64,000 nucleotides of DNA from Paenibacillus sp. BSR1-1 (GTDB taxonomy: Bacteria; Bacillota; Bacilli; Bacillales; Cytobacillaceae). The stretch covers positions 372,001 through 436,000 of the forward strand of contig NZ_JAQMWQ010000001.1 of assembly GCF_030403775.1 (NCBI RefSeq), in the 5' to 3' direction. Position numbers and translations under genes: made by a program. Of the stretch, positions 10,494 through 18,820 are shown one piece after another. Positions within the stretch are counted from its first letter, which is position 1. Each line of letters starts with the position of its first letter. Below the pieces are notes generated by a model, which saw only the letters and a program-made list of their open reading frames with translations, made no database searches and was not told where the DNA came from.

Positions 10494-11440
10494 CCATTAG
10501 CCCCCGCTTCAACTGGAACAGGAGTTGAATCAAGAATTTCCGCAATAATAGTTTCAGGTGTTTCGGTTAATGACCCTTCAATAGACAAGTAAATCCGATG
10601 ACCCAGCACATATGGTGCGACTTGTTTCACATCCTCAGGGGTAACGTAGGCACGGCCGTTCAACAATGCTTTTCCCTGTGATGCCCTCATTAAGGCTAAA
10701 GTTCCTCTTGGACTCACGCCTAGTTCAATACTATTATTCTCTCTCGTTTTTCGAATAATTTTAAGCAAATAATCCTCCATTTCAGTTGATAAATGGATTT
10801 TATTAATGGAATCCTTTAATTCTTTTATTTCTTCATTCGAAAAAACTTGTTCAATAGCATTTATTTTCTTATCGCCCCGATGAATTTGCATGATTCTTTT
10901 TTCATCTTCATAGACAGGATAACCAATTTTTATTTTGATAAGGAACCGATCCATTTGTGCTACTGGCAATGCAAAGGTTCCTTGTTGTGATTCGACTGGA
11001 TTTTGTGTAGCAATGACCATAAAGGGTTCCGGTAATGGGACCGTTTCACCATCGATTGTTACTTGTCTCTCTTCCATTACTTCTAATAAACTGGACTGTG
11101 TTCTTGGCGTTGCCCGATTTATTTCATCCGCTAAGACGATATTTGCCTTTATTGGGCCAGGCCGCAATTCAAACTCTTGCACCTTCGGATTGAAAAATTG
11201 AATCCCAGTTACATCACTCGGTAAAACATCCGGGGTAAATTGAATTCGTGAAAATTCCCCGCCAATTGCAGTAGCGAAACTCTTAGCAAGCAGTGTTTTA
11301 CCAGTCCCAGGCACACTTTCAAGTAAAATATGCCCATTAAATAATAAAGATATGGCCATTAATTCTACCTCCATATCCTTTCCAACAATCACTTTGCTGA
11401 TTTCATTTTTTAATTGAACTATTTTTTCAGTTAAAGCCAT
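10490..11440 (-). CDS. MoxR family AAA+ ATPase
   Basis: A 316-residue AAA+ ATPase of the MoxR family, thought to act as a chaperone that activates partner complexes. Walker A is at 42-50 (S-V-P-G-T-G-K-T), Walker B at about 102-106 (V-L-A-D-E), followed by INRATPRTQSSLLE. Sensor and arginine-finger regions are in VAQMDRFL. It is the first gene of a three-gene unit with DUF58 and DUF4129 proteins, each overlapping by ATGA. Confidence 0.93.
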   Translation of the reverse strand: MALTEKIVQLKNEISKVIVGKDMEVELMAISLLFNGHILLESVPGTGKTLLAKSFATAIGGEFSRIQFTPDVLPSDVTGIQFFNPKVQEFELRPGPIKANIVLADEINRATPRTQSSLLEVMEERQVTIDGETVPLPEPFMVIATQNPVESQQGTFALPVAQMDRFLIKIKIGYPVYEDEKRIMQIHRGDKKINAIEQVFSNEEIKELKDSINKIHLSTEMEDYLLKIIRKTRENNSIELGVSPRGTLALMRASQGKALLNGRAYVTPEDVKQVAPYVLGHRIYLSIEGSLTETPETIIAEILDSTPVPVEAGANG

Positions 11441-11489
11441 CCCTGTCTCCCCTAAAAAATCTCTGTATTGTTTGAATCTCCTGTTTAAC

Positions 11490-11684
11490 TTAACTTCTTG
11501 GTTCTTTTAAATATTGATATAAAACATCGCCGCCTCTTTGACCAATGCCGCGGAAATGTTTAAAATCTTTCCGTTTTACAAGGACTTGGCGAAATTCCAT
11601 AAAATCCTCATTTTTGACATAGTATTCAGACAAATCTCCTGTCATCAAGCGATCTAAAATTTCAGTAATCATTTCATCACTCAT
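11490..11684 (-). CDS. Small hypothetical protein (64 aa)
   Basis: I do not recognise this soluble 64-residue protein (M-S-D-E-M-I-T-E start; contains HFRGIGQRGGDVLYQYL near the end). A GGTGG ribosome site lies 10 nt before the ATG. It is 49 nt upstream of moxR on the same strand and may be its leader gene. No membrane segment or metal motif is visible. Confidence 0.65.
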   Translation of the reverse strand: MSDEMITEILDRLMTGDLSEYYVKNEDFMEFRQVLVKRKDFKHFRGIGQRGGDVLYQYLKEPRS

Positions 11685-11912
11685 TCAAAATACACCACCT
11701 TTATCTGTATCTATTTTATCTTATCTGGATTTGATTAAGTCAAAATTGAGAGCGTTTTCTATTATTTTTTCAAATTTTCTTACATATAATCAAATACTTA
11801 CAAAGAATTAACGAAATTGTCAAATAAAGGGCTTTACGAATGAAGTAAAGTAGTGCAAACTGTTATTTAAATGGATTTCATATAACGCTTTTAGGCAAAG
11901 GAGAGAGACTAA

Positions 11913-12101
11913 ATGAAGAAAGCAGAAGTAGGGAATATTATTGAATTCCGTGGTGGCTTACAAGGTATAGTCGAAAAAGTAAATGAAAATTCTGTTATAG
12001 TCGACCTAACATATATGGATAATTACCGTGATTTAGAATTGGACCAACGTACTGTTGTCAATCATAAAAATTATAAAGTTGTAAAAGAAAGCGCTTTTTA
12101 A
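11913..12101 (+). CDS. ykvS: DUF2187 family protein YkvS
   Basis: A 62-residue basic/acidic beta-rich protein that matches B. subtilis YkvS: K-A-E-V-G-N-I-I-E-F-R-G-G-L-Q-G and VVNHKNYKVVKE. The fold resembles a KOW/SH3 barrel, suggesting nucleic-acid or ribosome contact, but the function is not established. GGAGAGAG precedes the start and a strong terminator follows 16 nt after the stop. Confidence 0.85.
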   Translation: MKKAEVGNIIEFRGGLQGIVEKVNENSVIVDLTYMDNYRDLELDQRTVVNHKNYKVVKESAF

Positions 12102-12117
12102 TTTGATAGTTTAGAAG

Positions 12118-12150
12118 AAAAGGCAGTCTACCCACTGCCTTTTCTTTTTT
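12118..12150 (+). terminator. Terminator after ykvS
   Basis: Stem GAAAAGGCAGT / ACTGCCTTTTC followed by TTTTTT. It may also stop the minus-strand peptide gene at 12154-12273. Confidence 0.8.
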
Positions 12151-12153
12151 GCA

Positions 12154-12273
12154 CTATTTACTCTGCCCTGTTTCTTTCGATAATTGTTTTAATGACTTTA
12201 CTTTTCCGTGAGGATTTTGATCCTGTTTTCTAACAGTCCATTCCCTCTCTTGCTGACTTTGCGATTTACTCAT
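12154..12273 (-). CDS. Small hydrophilic protein (39 aa), DUF6254-like
   Basis: A 39-residue peptide, very rich in Lys, Gln and Ser, containing Q-E-R-E-W-T-V-R-K-Q-D-Q-N-P-H-G-K. I recall this pattern from a conserved Bacillaceae small-protein family (DUF6254), but that match is from memory. AAGGAGTGAGAGAT precedes the ATG at 12273. It sits alone between ykvS and the CPBP protease gene. Function unknown. Confidence 0.65.
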   Translation of the reverse strand: MSKSQSQQEREWTVRKQDQNPHGKVKSLKQLSKETGQSK

Positions 12274-12383
12274 ATCTCTCACTCCTTTCTTAATTATTTT
12301 TTTCAATTTTTTATGTTCTTATTAATGGAATTGGATAAAATGTTTAATGATAATAAATTTATTGAAGTTCAAAGGAGTTAACT

Positions 12384-12998
12384 ATGATTAAGAACATCTT
12401 CCTGGATATGCGCCTCGTGATTGGAATATTAATCGCCCATTTACTTATTCTCTTTTCTTTCCACGATAAAGCCATATTTTGGTATATCTTTTCTGGGTCT
12501 TTACTAATATTAATTGTTTATGCAATGTTTCAAGGAGATGTTGATGATAAAGCATCCTTTATTAAATATATCTTTTTTGGGGCCATCTCCGGGCTTCTAT
12601 TATATGTTGTTTTTTGGCTGGGGTATCACACCCTTGACTTCTTACATCTTCCTTTTAAAAAAGGATTGAATAAACTCTATAAATGGTTTGCCCCTTCATT
12701 ATTTTGGCAGTATCTGGCCTTGGTTTTCGTCGCAGCACCAGGCGAAGAATTTTTCTGGCGTGGATTTGTTCAAAAAAGATTATCGAAGCATTTAGGAGCG
12801 ATTGCCAGTATTTTAACTGCCTCTTTATTATATGCCTCGGTACATATTTATTCAGGGTCCTTTTTATTAGTATTTGCCGCATTTATATCTGGATTTGTGT
12901 GGGGCTGCTTATATTTTTGGAAAAAAAGCATGCCACTGGTCATTGTATCCCATATCATTTTTGATATAATGATATTCATTATTTTCCCCCTCCAATAG
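12384..12998 (+). CDS. CPBP family intramembrane metalloprotease
   Basis: A 204-residue polytopic membrane protein of the CAAX protease / bacteriocin-processing family (ABI, Pfam CPBP). The catalytic motifs are in place: E121-E122...R126 (G-E-E-F-F-W-R-G), H154 (S-V-H-I-Y) and H190...D194 (S-H-I-I-F-D). Six to seven hydrophobic segments are visible. AAAGGAG precedes the ATG. The substrate cannot be deduced; no bacteriocin gene is adjacent. Confidence 0.88.
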   Translation: MIKNIFLDMRLVIGILIAHLLILFSFHDKAIFWYIFSGSLLILIVYAMFQGDVDDKASFIKYIFFGAISGLLLYVVFWLGYHTLDFLHLPFKKGLNKLYKWFAPSLFWQYLALVFVAAPGEEFFWRGFVQKRLSKHLGAIASILTASLLYASVHIYSGSFLLVFAAFISGFVWGCLYFWKKSMPLVIVSHIIFDIMIFIIFPLQ

Positions 12999-13000
12999 GA

Positions 13001-13036
13001 AGACAGCTATTCAGTGTAGAATAGCTGTCTATTTTC
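13001..13036. terminator. Bidirectional terminator between CPBP gene and ykvI
   Basis: Perfect stem GACAGCTAT / ATAGCTGTC between convergent genes, with T-rich sequence on the plus side. Confidence 0.75.
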
Positions 13037-14078
13037 TTTCATCGGCAGTAAATGGCTTCATCCAAAGTAATACAAAGAAGGTCATACAAATATAACCAAA
13101 CAATGGATATAAATACGAAAGAAGTGTACTGTAATTTACTAGACTTATGAGGTATGAGACAACAAAAATAGCTGAAACAGATACTATTGTTGGTATTACT
13201 TTATATTGCTTCAGCTGACGATCAAGGCCGAAAACATTTCCGATAACGGAAGAAAAAATTTCTCCATAGATGACCATTACATAAATCCAATATAAAAATG
13301 GGGCTAAATTTTTCATAATTACCGCCATCGGAATGTCATACAATTCCAAGTTTGGCAGCATTATCAACGTGAAATGGCTGGCAATCAATATAATTGTCAG
13401 AGCAAGCCCTCCGAGTATTCCTCCCCATTTTATAGTCCAATCATCTTTTATCTCGGTTGCTATAGGCACTAAAACAGCCTGAGCCAGACCTAAATTTAAT
13501 GCCACATACGAAAATGGGGCCACAACAATCTTCCACCCATCGTCGGCATGAGGGATGAATAAAAATTGACCCAAAAAGTGGGGCATTCGTATTGAGAAAA
13601 CCATTAAAATTAAGCTAAATGAAATCATTAACGGAACGACGAAAGTATTAACCGCAAAGAGGCCCTTTGTTCCAACCAACATAACGATAATGGAAAGAAA
13701 TATGGTCAGAAATACTCCTGCTGCTTTTGAAAGGCCCAACTGCTCCTCAAATACAGCCCCTGCACCTGCAAGCATTACCGCAGTTACCCCAAGCAACATA
13801 AAGAGCATAAAGACATTGAGAAGCCTGCTTGGCCATTTGCCAAACAAGTACTCATTAAACTCCTCATATGATTTTGCCTGAATTTGTGCCGCCATCCGCA
13901 TCAACTTTGAACCTATTGCGACAAACAAATACCCGCTCATTAATATACTTATAAAGCCAAAGAAACCAAATCGAGAAAAAAATTCTACGATTTCTTTTCC
14001 TGTGGCGAAACCTGCACCAACAACAGTCCCCACATAGACTGCTGCTATTTGAAAGGCTGCTGCCCAATTCCGCTTCAC
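13029..14078 (-). CDS. ykvI: YkvI family membrane transporter
   Basis: A 349-residue integral membrane protein with about ten hydrophobic segments, matching B. subtilis YkvI of the APC-type transporter superfamily. It has the N-terminal signature V-G-T-V-V-G-A-G-F-A-T-G-K-E-I, where the glycine-rich break in helix 1 is typical of LeuT-fold carriers. The substrate is unknown. It is divergent from clpE, as in B. subtilis. Confidence 0.82.
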   Translation of the reverse strand: MKRNWAAAFQIAAVYVGTVVGAGFATGKEIVEFFSRFGFFGFISILMSGYLFVAIGSKLMRMAAQIQAKSYEEFNEYLFGKWPSRLLNVFMLFMLLGVTAVMLAGAGAVFEEQLGLSKAAGVFLTIFLSIIVMLVGTKGLFAVNTFVVPLMISFSLILMVFSIRMPHFLGQFLFIPHADDGWKIVVAPFSYVALNLGLAQAVLVPIATEIKDDWTIKWGGILGGLALTIILIASHFTLIMLPNLELYDIPMAVIMKNLAPFLYWIYVMVIYGEIFSSVIGNVFGLDRQLKQYKVIPTIVSVSAIFVVSYLISLVNYSTLLSYLYPLFGYICMTFFVLLWMKPFTADERK

Positions 14079-14169
14079 ACCATTCCCCCCTTATCACCAA
14101 TATATGTATGGAGGGACGAACTAAGACGAGCTTTTTCCTACTTGCTAAGATTTACTATAAGCAAACATC

Positions 14170-14198
14170 TTGAAAGTCAAAAATGGTCAGAGTATACT
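14170..14198 (+). promoter_or_regulatory. Sigma-A promoter of clpE
   Basis: -35 TTGAAA (14170-14175), a 17-nt spacer and -10 TATACT (14193-14198). A CtsR operator fills the spacer. Confidence 0.8.
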
Positions 14199-14225
14199 AT
14201 GGTCATAAGGTCAAAGATAGTCAAA
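14175..14225 (+). promoter_or_regulatory. Two CtsR operators upstream of clpE
   Basis: Site 1 at 14175-14191 reads AGTCAAAAATGGTCAGA. Site 2 at 14209-14225 reads GGTCAAAGATAGTCAAA, a perfect fit to the CtsR heptad consensus RGTCAAANANRGTCAAA. Site 1 covers the promoter and site 2 the transcription start region, so CtsR would block initiation. Confidence 0.9.
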
Positions 14226-14266
14226 GTCAAATTGATAAAGGTTAAATAACAAGGAGGTTATTACTT

Positions 14267-16414
14267 ATGCTTTGTCAACGATGCAAACAAAACAACGCAA
14301 ACGTACAATTATCTCTAAATATTAATGGACAACGCAGGGATATGAAGCTCTGTCACGAATGTTATGCAACTGAGAAAAAAGCAATTGGAACCTTTGGGCC
14401 GAATATGAATGCTTTCCCTGGTTTCTCGTTTGAAGATTTGTTTACAGCAAAAAACTTCTCACAAAATGCAAACTCAAATGGTCAAATTTCGAACCAAAGT
14501 ACAAGAAAACATGACGGTTTTATTGATCAATTTGGCAGAAATTTAACGCAAATGGCTAAAGCCGGTTTAATTGACCCAGTAATCGGCCGTAATGATGAAG
14601 TGAAACGCGTGATTGAAATTTTAAACAGAAGAAATAAAAATAATCCTGTATTAATCGGGGAACCCGGTGTTGGTAAAACGGCCATAGCTGAAGGTCTTGC
14701 CCTTAAGATTGCCGAGGGTAATGTACCAGGAAAGTTACAAAATAAAGAGGTTTATTTACTTGATGTCGCTTCCCTTGTAGCAAATACAGGTATTCGTGGT
14801 CAATTCGAGGAACGAATGAAACAGTTAATTACAGAATTGCAAGAAAGAAAAAATATTATCCTGTTTATTGATGAAATACATCTGCTTGTTGGCGCTGGTT
14901 CTGCTGAAGGATCAATGGATGCTGGCAACATATTAAAGCCTGCTCTTGCCCGAGGTGAACTGCAAGTGGTCGGTGCTACAACATTAAAAGAATATCGTCA
15001 AATTGAAAAGGATTCCGCATTAGAGCGCCGCCTTCAGCCAGTCCATGTTCTTGAGCCTGATAAAGAAGCCGCTATTGAAATCCTAAAAGGAATCCAAAAG
15101 AAATACGAAGACTATCATGAAGTAACCTATACTAATGAAGCAATCCATGCTTGTGTCCAATTATCTCAGCGCTATATTCAAGAACGCTTTTTACCTGATA
15201 AAGCGATTGATTTAATGGATGAAGCCGGTTCAAAATTAAATCTTGCTTCTGATTACAAAAGCAACGACCAAATTGAAGCACGTCTAAAAGAGATTGCTGC
15301 TAAGAAAGATCATGCTTTAAAAAATGAAGATTATGAAACAGCAGCCATGCTTCGTGATGAAGAAGCAAAACTAGAAAAGGCATTAAATACAGCAGCGGTT
15401 ACAGAAAGACCCGTTGTCACTGTTTCACATATCCAGGAAATCATCGAACAAAAAACAGGTATTCCTATTGGAAATCTTCATGAAAATGAACAACTTAAGA
15501 TGAAAAAATTAGAAGAAAACTTGAATCAAAAAGTCATAGGCCAAGAAAAAGCGGTTCAAAAGGTAGCAAAAGCTATTAGACGCAGCCGTGCTGGCTTAAA
15601 GTCAAAACATCGCCCAATTGGCTCTTTCCTATTTGTCGGTCCAACTGGAGTAGGTAAAACAGAATTAACCAAAACACTAGCCGAGGAATTATTCGGCATG
15701 AAGGATTCGATGATCCGTCTTGACATGAGTGAATACATGGAAAAACACAGTGTCTCAAAATTAATTGGTTCACCGCCTGGTTATGTAGGTCATGATGAGG
15801 CAGGACAACTCACCGAAAAGGTTCGCAGAAATCCGTATAGTATCATTTTATTGGATGAAATCGAAAAAGCGCATCCTGATGTCCAGCATATGTTCCTGCA
15901 AATTCTTGAGGACGGCCGTTTAACAGACAGTCAGGGCAGAATTGTAAGCTTTAAAGACACAGTAATTATTATGACAAGTAATGCCGGAGTCGGCCACAAA
16001 ACGGTTCATGTCGGCTTTGGTACAAATGAAGCTGTTGAAGAGGCAAGTATTCTTGATTCACTTGGAAGCTTCTTTAAGCCTGAATTCTTGAATCGTTTTG
16101 ACGGGATCATTGAATTTAATTCATTGGGAAGACAACACATACTGACTATCGTTGACCTAATGATTAATGAATTACAAGAAACACTAAAAGAACAAGACAT
16201 GGAAATAACAATTACCACTGAAGTTAAAGAAAAATTAGCTGAGTTGGGCTATCATCCTACTTTTGGCGCTCGTCCACTTCGTCGGGTCATTCAAGAACAG
16301 CTCGAGGATAAAATTGCAGATTATATTCTTGAACAGCCTGATGCGAAAAAGTTAATGGCAGTAATGGAAGACGAGGAATTACGGGTTGTGTCGACAGTGG
16401 CTGCAGGTTCATAA
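14267..16414 (+). CDS. clpE: ATP-dependent Clp protease ATP-binding subunit ClpE
   Basis: A 715-residue Hsp100/Clp ATPase that unfolds damaged proteins and feeds them to ClpP under heat stress. An N-terminal zinc finger (C3-X2-C6 and C29-X2-C32) separates ClpE from ClpC. Two AAA+ modules follow, with Walker A motifs GEPGVGKTA near residue 131 and GPTGVGKTE near 458. A UVR-type coiled segment lies between them (about 346-383). The ATG follows AAGGAGG. It is controlled by CtsR sites upstream and ends at a strong terminator. Confidence 0.97.
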   Translation: MLCQRCKQNNANVQLSLNINGQRRDMKLCHECYATEKKAIGTFGPNMNAFPGFSFEDLFTAKNFSQNANSNGQISNQSTRKHDGFIDQFGRNLTQMAKAGLIDPVIGRNDEVKRVIEILNRRNKNNPVLIGEPGVGKTAIAEGLALKIAEGNVPGKLQNKEVYLLDVASLVANTGIRGQFEERMKQLITELQERKNIILFIDEIHLLVGAGSAEGSMDAGNILKPALARGELQVVGATTLKEYRQIEKDSALERRLQPVHVLEPDKEAAIEILKGIQKKYEDYHEVTYTNEAIHACVQLSQRYIQERFLPDKAIDLMDEAGSKLNLASDYKSNDQIEARLKEIAAKKDHALKNEDYETAAMLRDEEAKLEKALNTAAVTERPVVTVSHIQEIIEQKTGIPIGNLHENEQLKMKKLEENLNQKVIGQEKAVQKVAKAIRRSRAGLKSKHRPIGSFLFVGPTGVGKTELTKTLAEELFGMKDSMIRLDMSEYMEKHSVSKLIGSPPGYVGHDEAGQLTEKVRRNPYSIILLDEIEKAHPDVQHMFLQILEDGRLTDSQGRIVSFKDTVIIMTSNAGVGHKTVHVGFGTNEAVEEASILDSLGSFFKPEFLNRFDGIIEFNSLGRQHILTIVDLMINELQETLKEQDMEITITTEVKEKLAELGYHPTFGARPLRRVIQEQLEDKIADYILEQPDAKKLMAVMEDEELRVVSTVAAGS

Positions 16415-16416
16415 TA

Positions 16417-16450
16417 CAAAAAGCGAAGCCCTAACACGGCTTCGCTTTTG
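16417..16450. terminator. Bidirectional terminator after clpE
   Basis: Perfect stem AAAAGCGAAGCC / GGCTTCGCTTTT between the convergent clpE and oligopeptidase genes. Confidence 0.85.
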
Positions 16451-16460
16451 TCATGTGAAA

Positions 16461-18155
16461 TTACAGCTTTTTATCTTCAATAGAATTTAACCATTTTTCA
16501 ATCTCACTAACGACAGATTCAACGCAGCCGTCTTCAAATGGAGAAATTAAATGAGCAGCCTTGACAAGCTTTGTAAAAGACATGCTTCCGCCAAGCTTAC
16601 AAAGGTTTACATAATCCTCCCAGGCTTCTTCTTGATTTTCTCTAGAACGCTTCCAGAATTGGAAAGCACAAATTTGTGCCAAAGTATAATCGATATAATA
16701 GAAAGGTGAATTATAAATATGACTCTGACGCTGCCAGAAGCCGCCCTTTTCTAAATAATCATTACCATCATAATCTTTATGCGGCGTATATTTTTTCTCA
16801 ATTTCCCGCCATGCCTGCTTCCTTTCCTCTGGTGAAGCAGTTGGATTTTCATATACCCAATGCTGGAATTCATCCACAGACACACCATATGGCAGGAATA
16901 ATAATGCGTCACTTAAATGAGAAAACTTGTACTTATCTGTATCTTCTTTAAAAAATAGCTCCATCCACGGCCAGGTGAAAAATTCCATACTCATCGAATG
17001 AATTTCACAAGCTTCATAGGTTGGCCAATAATACTCAGGTATTTCAAAATGACGGCTTGAATAAACCTGAAAAGCATGGCCGGCTTCATGTGTTAGAACA
17101 TCAATATCCCCGGAGGTCCCATTGAAATTAGAAAAGATAAACGGCGCCTTATAATTTTCTATATACGTGCAATAGCCCCCGCCTGCTTTCCCTTTCTTGG
17201 CAACAAGGTCCATTAAATTATTTTCCTGCATAAAGCTGAAAAATTCTCCTGTTTCTATCGAAAGGTCTTCATACATTTTTTGCCCGTTTGCGATAATCCA
17301 TTCCGGGCTTCCCTTTGGAGTTGCATTTCCTGTTTGATAAATGAAATTCTCATCATAATATTTTAATTGATCAAGACCAAGACGTTCCTGCTGTCTTTTT
17401 TTCAATTTAGTAGCGATTGGAACAATAAAATCTTTCACTTGATCACGGAATTTTGCAACCATCTCCGAGTTATAATCAGTTCTCATCATTCGATAATAAC
17501 CAAGTTCAACAAAGTTCTTATAGCCAAGTGATTGGGCAATTTCTGTCCTTACCTTTACAAGATCATCAAAAATGCGGTCTAATTCTGCTTCATGTTCAGC
17601 TAAAAAATTAAATTTCGCTTCATTAGCCTGTTTCCTCGTCTCCCGGTCTGTAACCTGAGTAAATGGCTCCAGCTGGGCAAGTGTTCTCTCTTCCCCATCA
17701 AAAACAATTTTTGCAGAAGCAATCAGCTTCGTATATTCAGTTGAAAGTCGGTTTTCCCTCTGAAGCAGTGAAACAATTTCTGGTTTAAAAGTCTTAAGCT
17801 GGCCTTCAGCAAGTGCAAAAAGCTGCTTACCAAGTTTTTCTTCAAGCACTACGCGGAATTTGGAATCCACTAATGATTGATAATACTTGGATACCAAACC
17901 TTCAACCTCAGGCTGAATTTCATCCATATAATCCTGTTCTGCCTTATAGAATTCGTCATCCGTATCAATCGAATGGCGGATATAACAAAGATTGAACATC
18001 GTTCCCAGGTCATTTCTTAATTGATTAATATTATTCATTTCCTTGAGTTGGTCTTCGACCGATGCAGCATTTTTAAAGCGTTCCAGCACAGTATCAAATT
18101 TTGCTGTTACTTCTTCTAAATTCGGGCGAACATATGTATAATTTTCAAAACTCAT
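16461..18155 (-). CDS. pepF: M3 family oligoendopeptidase
   Basis: A 564-residue cytoplasmic zinc peptidase (thimet/PepF-like M3) that cleaves short peptides. The zinc motif HEAGH lies near residue 356 in D-V-L-T-H-E-A-G-H-A-F, with the third ligand glutamate expected in the following E-I-H-S-M-S-M-E-F helix. An upstream in-frame extension exists, but AAAGGGG lies close before the ATG at 18155. It stands where B. subtilis has motAB between clpE and mhqR. Confidence 0.9.
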   Translation of the reverse strand: MSFENYTYVRPNLEEVTAKFDTVLERFKNAASVEDQLKEMNNINQLRNDLGTMFNLCYIRHSIDTDDEFYKAEQDYMDEIQPEVEGLVSKYYQSLVDSKFRVVLEEKLGKQLFALAEGQLKTFKPEIVSLLQRENRLSTEYTKLIASAKIVFDGEERTLAQLEPFTQVTDRETRKQANEAKFNFLAEHEAELDRIFDDLVKVRTEIAQSLGYKNFVELGYYRMMRTDYNSEMVAKFRDQVKDFIVPIATKLKKRQQERLGLDQLKYYDENFIYQTGNATPKGSPEWIIANGQKMYEDLSIETGEFFSFMQENNLMDLVAKKGKAGGGYCTYIENYKAPFIFSNFNGTSGDIDVLTHEAGHAFQVYSSRHFEIPEYYWPTYEACEIHSMSMEFFTWPWMELFFKEDTDKYKFSHLSDALLFLPYGVSVDEFQHWVYENPTASPEERKQAWREIEKKYTPHKDYDGNDYLEKGGFWQRQSHIYNSPFYYIDYTLAQICAFQFWKRSRENQEEAWEDYVNLCKLGGSMSFTKLVKAAHLISPFEDGCVESVVSEIEKWLNSIEDKKL

Positions 18156-18224
18156 TGAAACAACCCCTTTGTTCTTTTTTCGAGCATTAATCAATTCGAC
18201 ACTATTCAATAATATTCCTTTATA

Positions 18225-18251
18225 TAAAAAAAATACGGCAATAGCCGTATT
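18225..18251 (-). terminator. Terminator after mhqR
   Basis: Stem AATACGGC / GCCGTATT overlapping the mhqR stop, followed on the minus strand by eight T residues. Confidence 0.8.
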
Positions 18252-18690
18252 AAAATTTCCCTGCAGGGATTCCTAATTTTTTCAAGAGTTCAATTGCTTG
18301 AAGCTTCTCTTCACCAGAAAGACTGGACATAAGCTTATCAATTTGCTGTGCATGCTCAGGAAAAATATCTTGAATAAATTTTTTCCCTTCATCTGTTATT
18401 TGTGCATACGTGACACGTCTGTCCGTTGGACAAGCAATTCTTTTCAGCAATCCTTTTTGTTCAAGTTTATCCACCACATAGGTAATGCTTCCGCTGGCAA
18501 GTAGAATTTTCCCGCCGATTTGCTGCATAGGCTGATCGCCTTTATGATAAAGAAGCTCTAAAACAGCAAATTCTGTTGGATTTAAACCATTGGCTTGTAT
18601 AACCTTATTAACATGCTCATTTATAGCTTTATAAGCTCTTGAAAGAACAATAAATAATTTTAATGAAGTAGAAACTGAATCGTTTTCCAT
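18250..18690 (-). CDS. mhqR: MarR family regulator, MhqR-like
   Basis: A 146-residue winged-helix repressor. Residues about 30-100 hold the MarR HTH with wing (A-S-G-S-I-T-Y-V-V-D-K-L-E recognition helix, P-T-D-R-R-V-T-Y wing). Overall sequence and length match B. subtilis MhqR (YkvE), which senses quinones and represses azoreductase and dioxygenase genes. Its position beside kinD supports orthology. An azoR gene occurs at 1358 in this window. One half of an MhqR-like box lies before the gene, hinting at autoregulation. Confidence 0.85.
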   Translation of the reverse strand: MENDSVSTSLKLFIVLSRAYKAINEHVNKVIQANGLNPTEFAVLELLYHKGDQPMQQIGGKILLASGSITYVVDKLEQKGLLKRIACPTDRRVTYAQITDEGKKFIQDIFPEHAQQIDKLMSSLSGEEKLQAIELLKKLGIPAGKF

Positions 18691-18710
18691 AGAAAATCAT
18701 CCTTTTAAAT

Positions 18711-18728
18711 TATCTCGATTTCAAAATT
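18711..18728 (-). promoter_or_regulatory. Possible MhqR box (one good half)
   Basis: TATCTCGATTTCAAAATT resembles the MhqR consensus TATCTCGAATTCGAGATA in its left half; the right half is degraded. It sits 20 nt upstream of mhqR and before the divergent kinD promoter. Confidence 0.35.
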
Positions 18729-18750
18729 ATTATAAAAAATTTTTGAGGTA

Positions 18751-18778
18751 CTGTCAAATTCCCTTTTAATGGTATAAT
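18751..18778 (+). promoter_or_regulatory. Putative kinD promoter
   Basis: -10 TATAAT at 18773-18778 with an imperfect -35 CTGTCA at 18751-18756 (16-nt spacer), 43 nt before the kinD ATG. Confidence 0.5.
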
Positions 18779-18820
18779 GATTTTGTTAAGAAAGATATCT
18801 GAATTATTTGAGGTACATTC

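Noticed and set aside
12384..12998. Bacteriocin immunity role for the CPBP protease
   Set aside because: No bacteriocin or peptide-export gene is adjacent, so only the protease family is claimed.
14049..14249. Plus-strand 66-codon frame upstream of clpE
   Set aside because: It overlaps the clpE promoter and CtsR sites and has no ribosome site.
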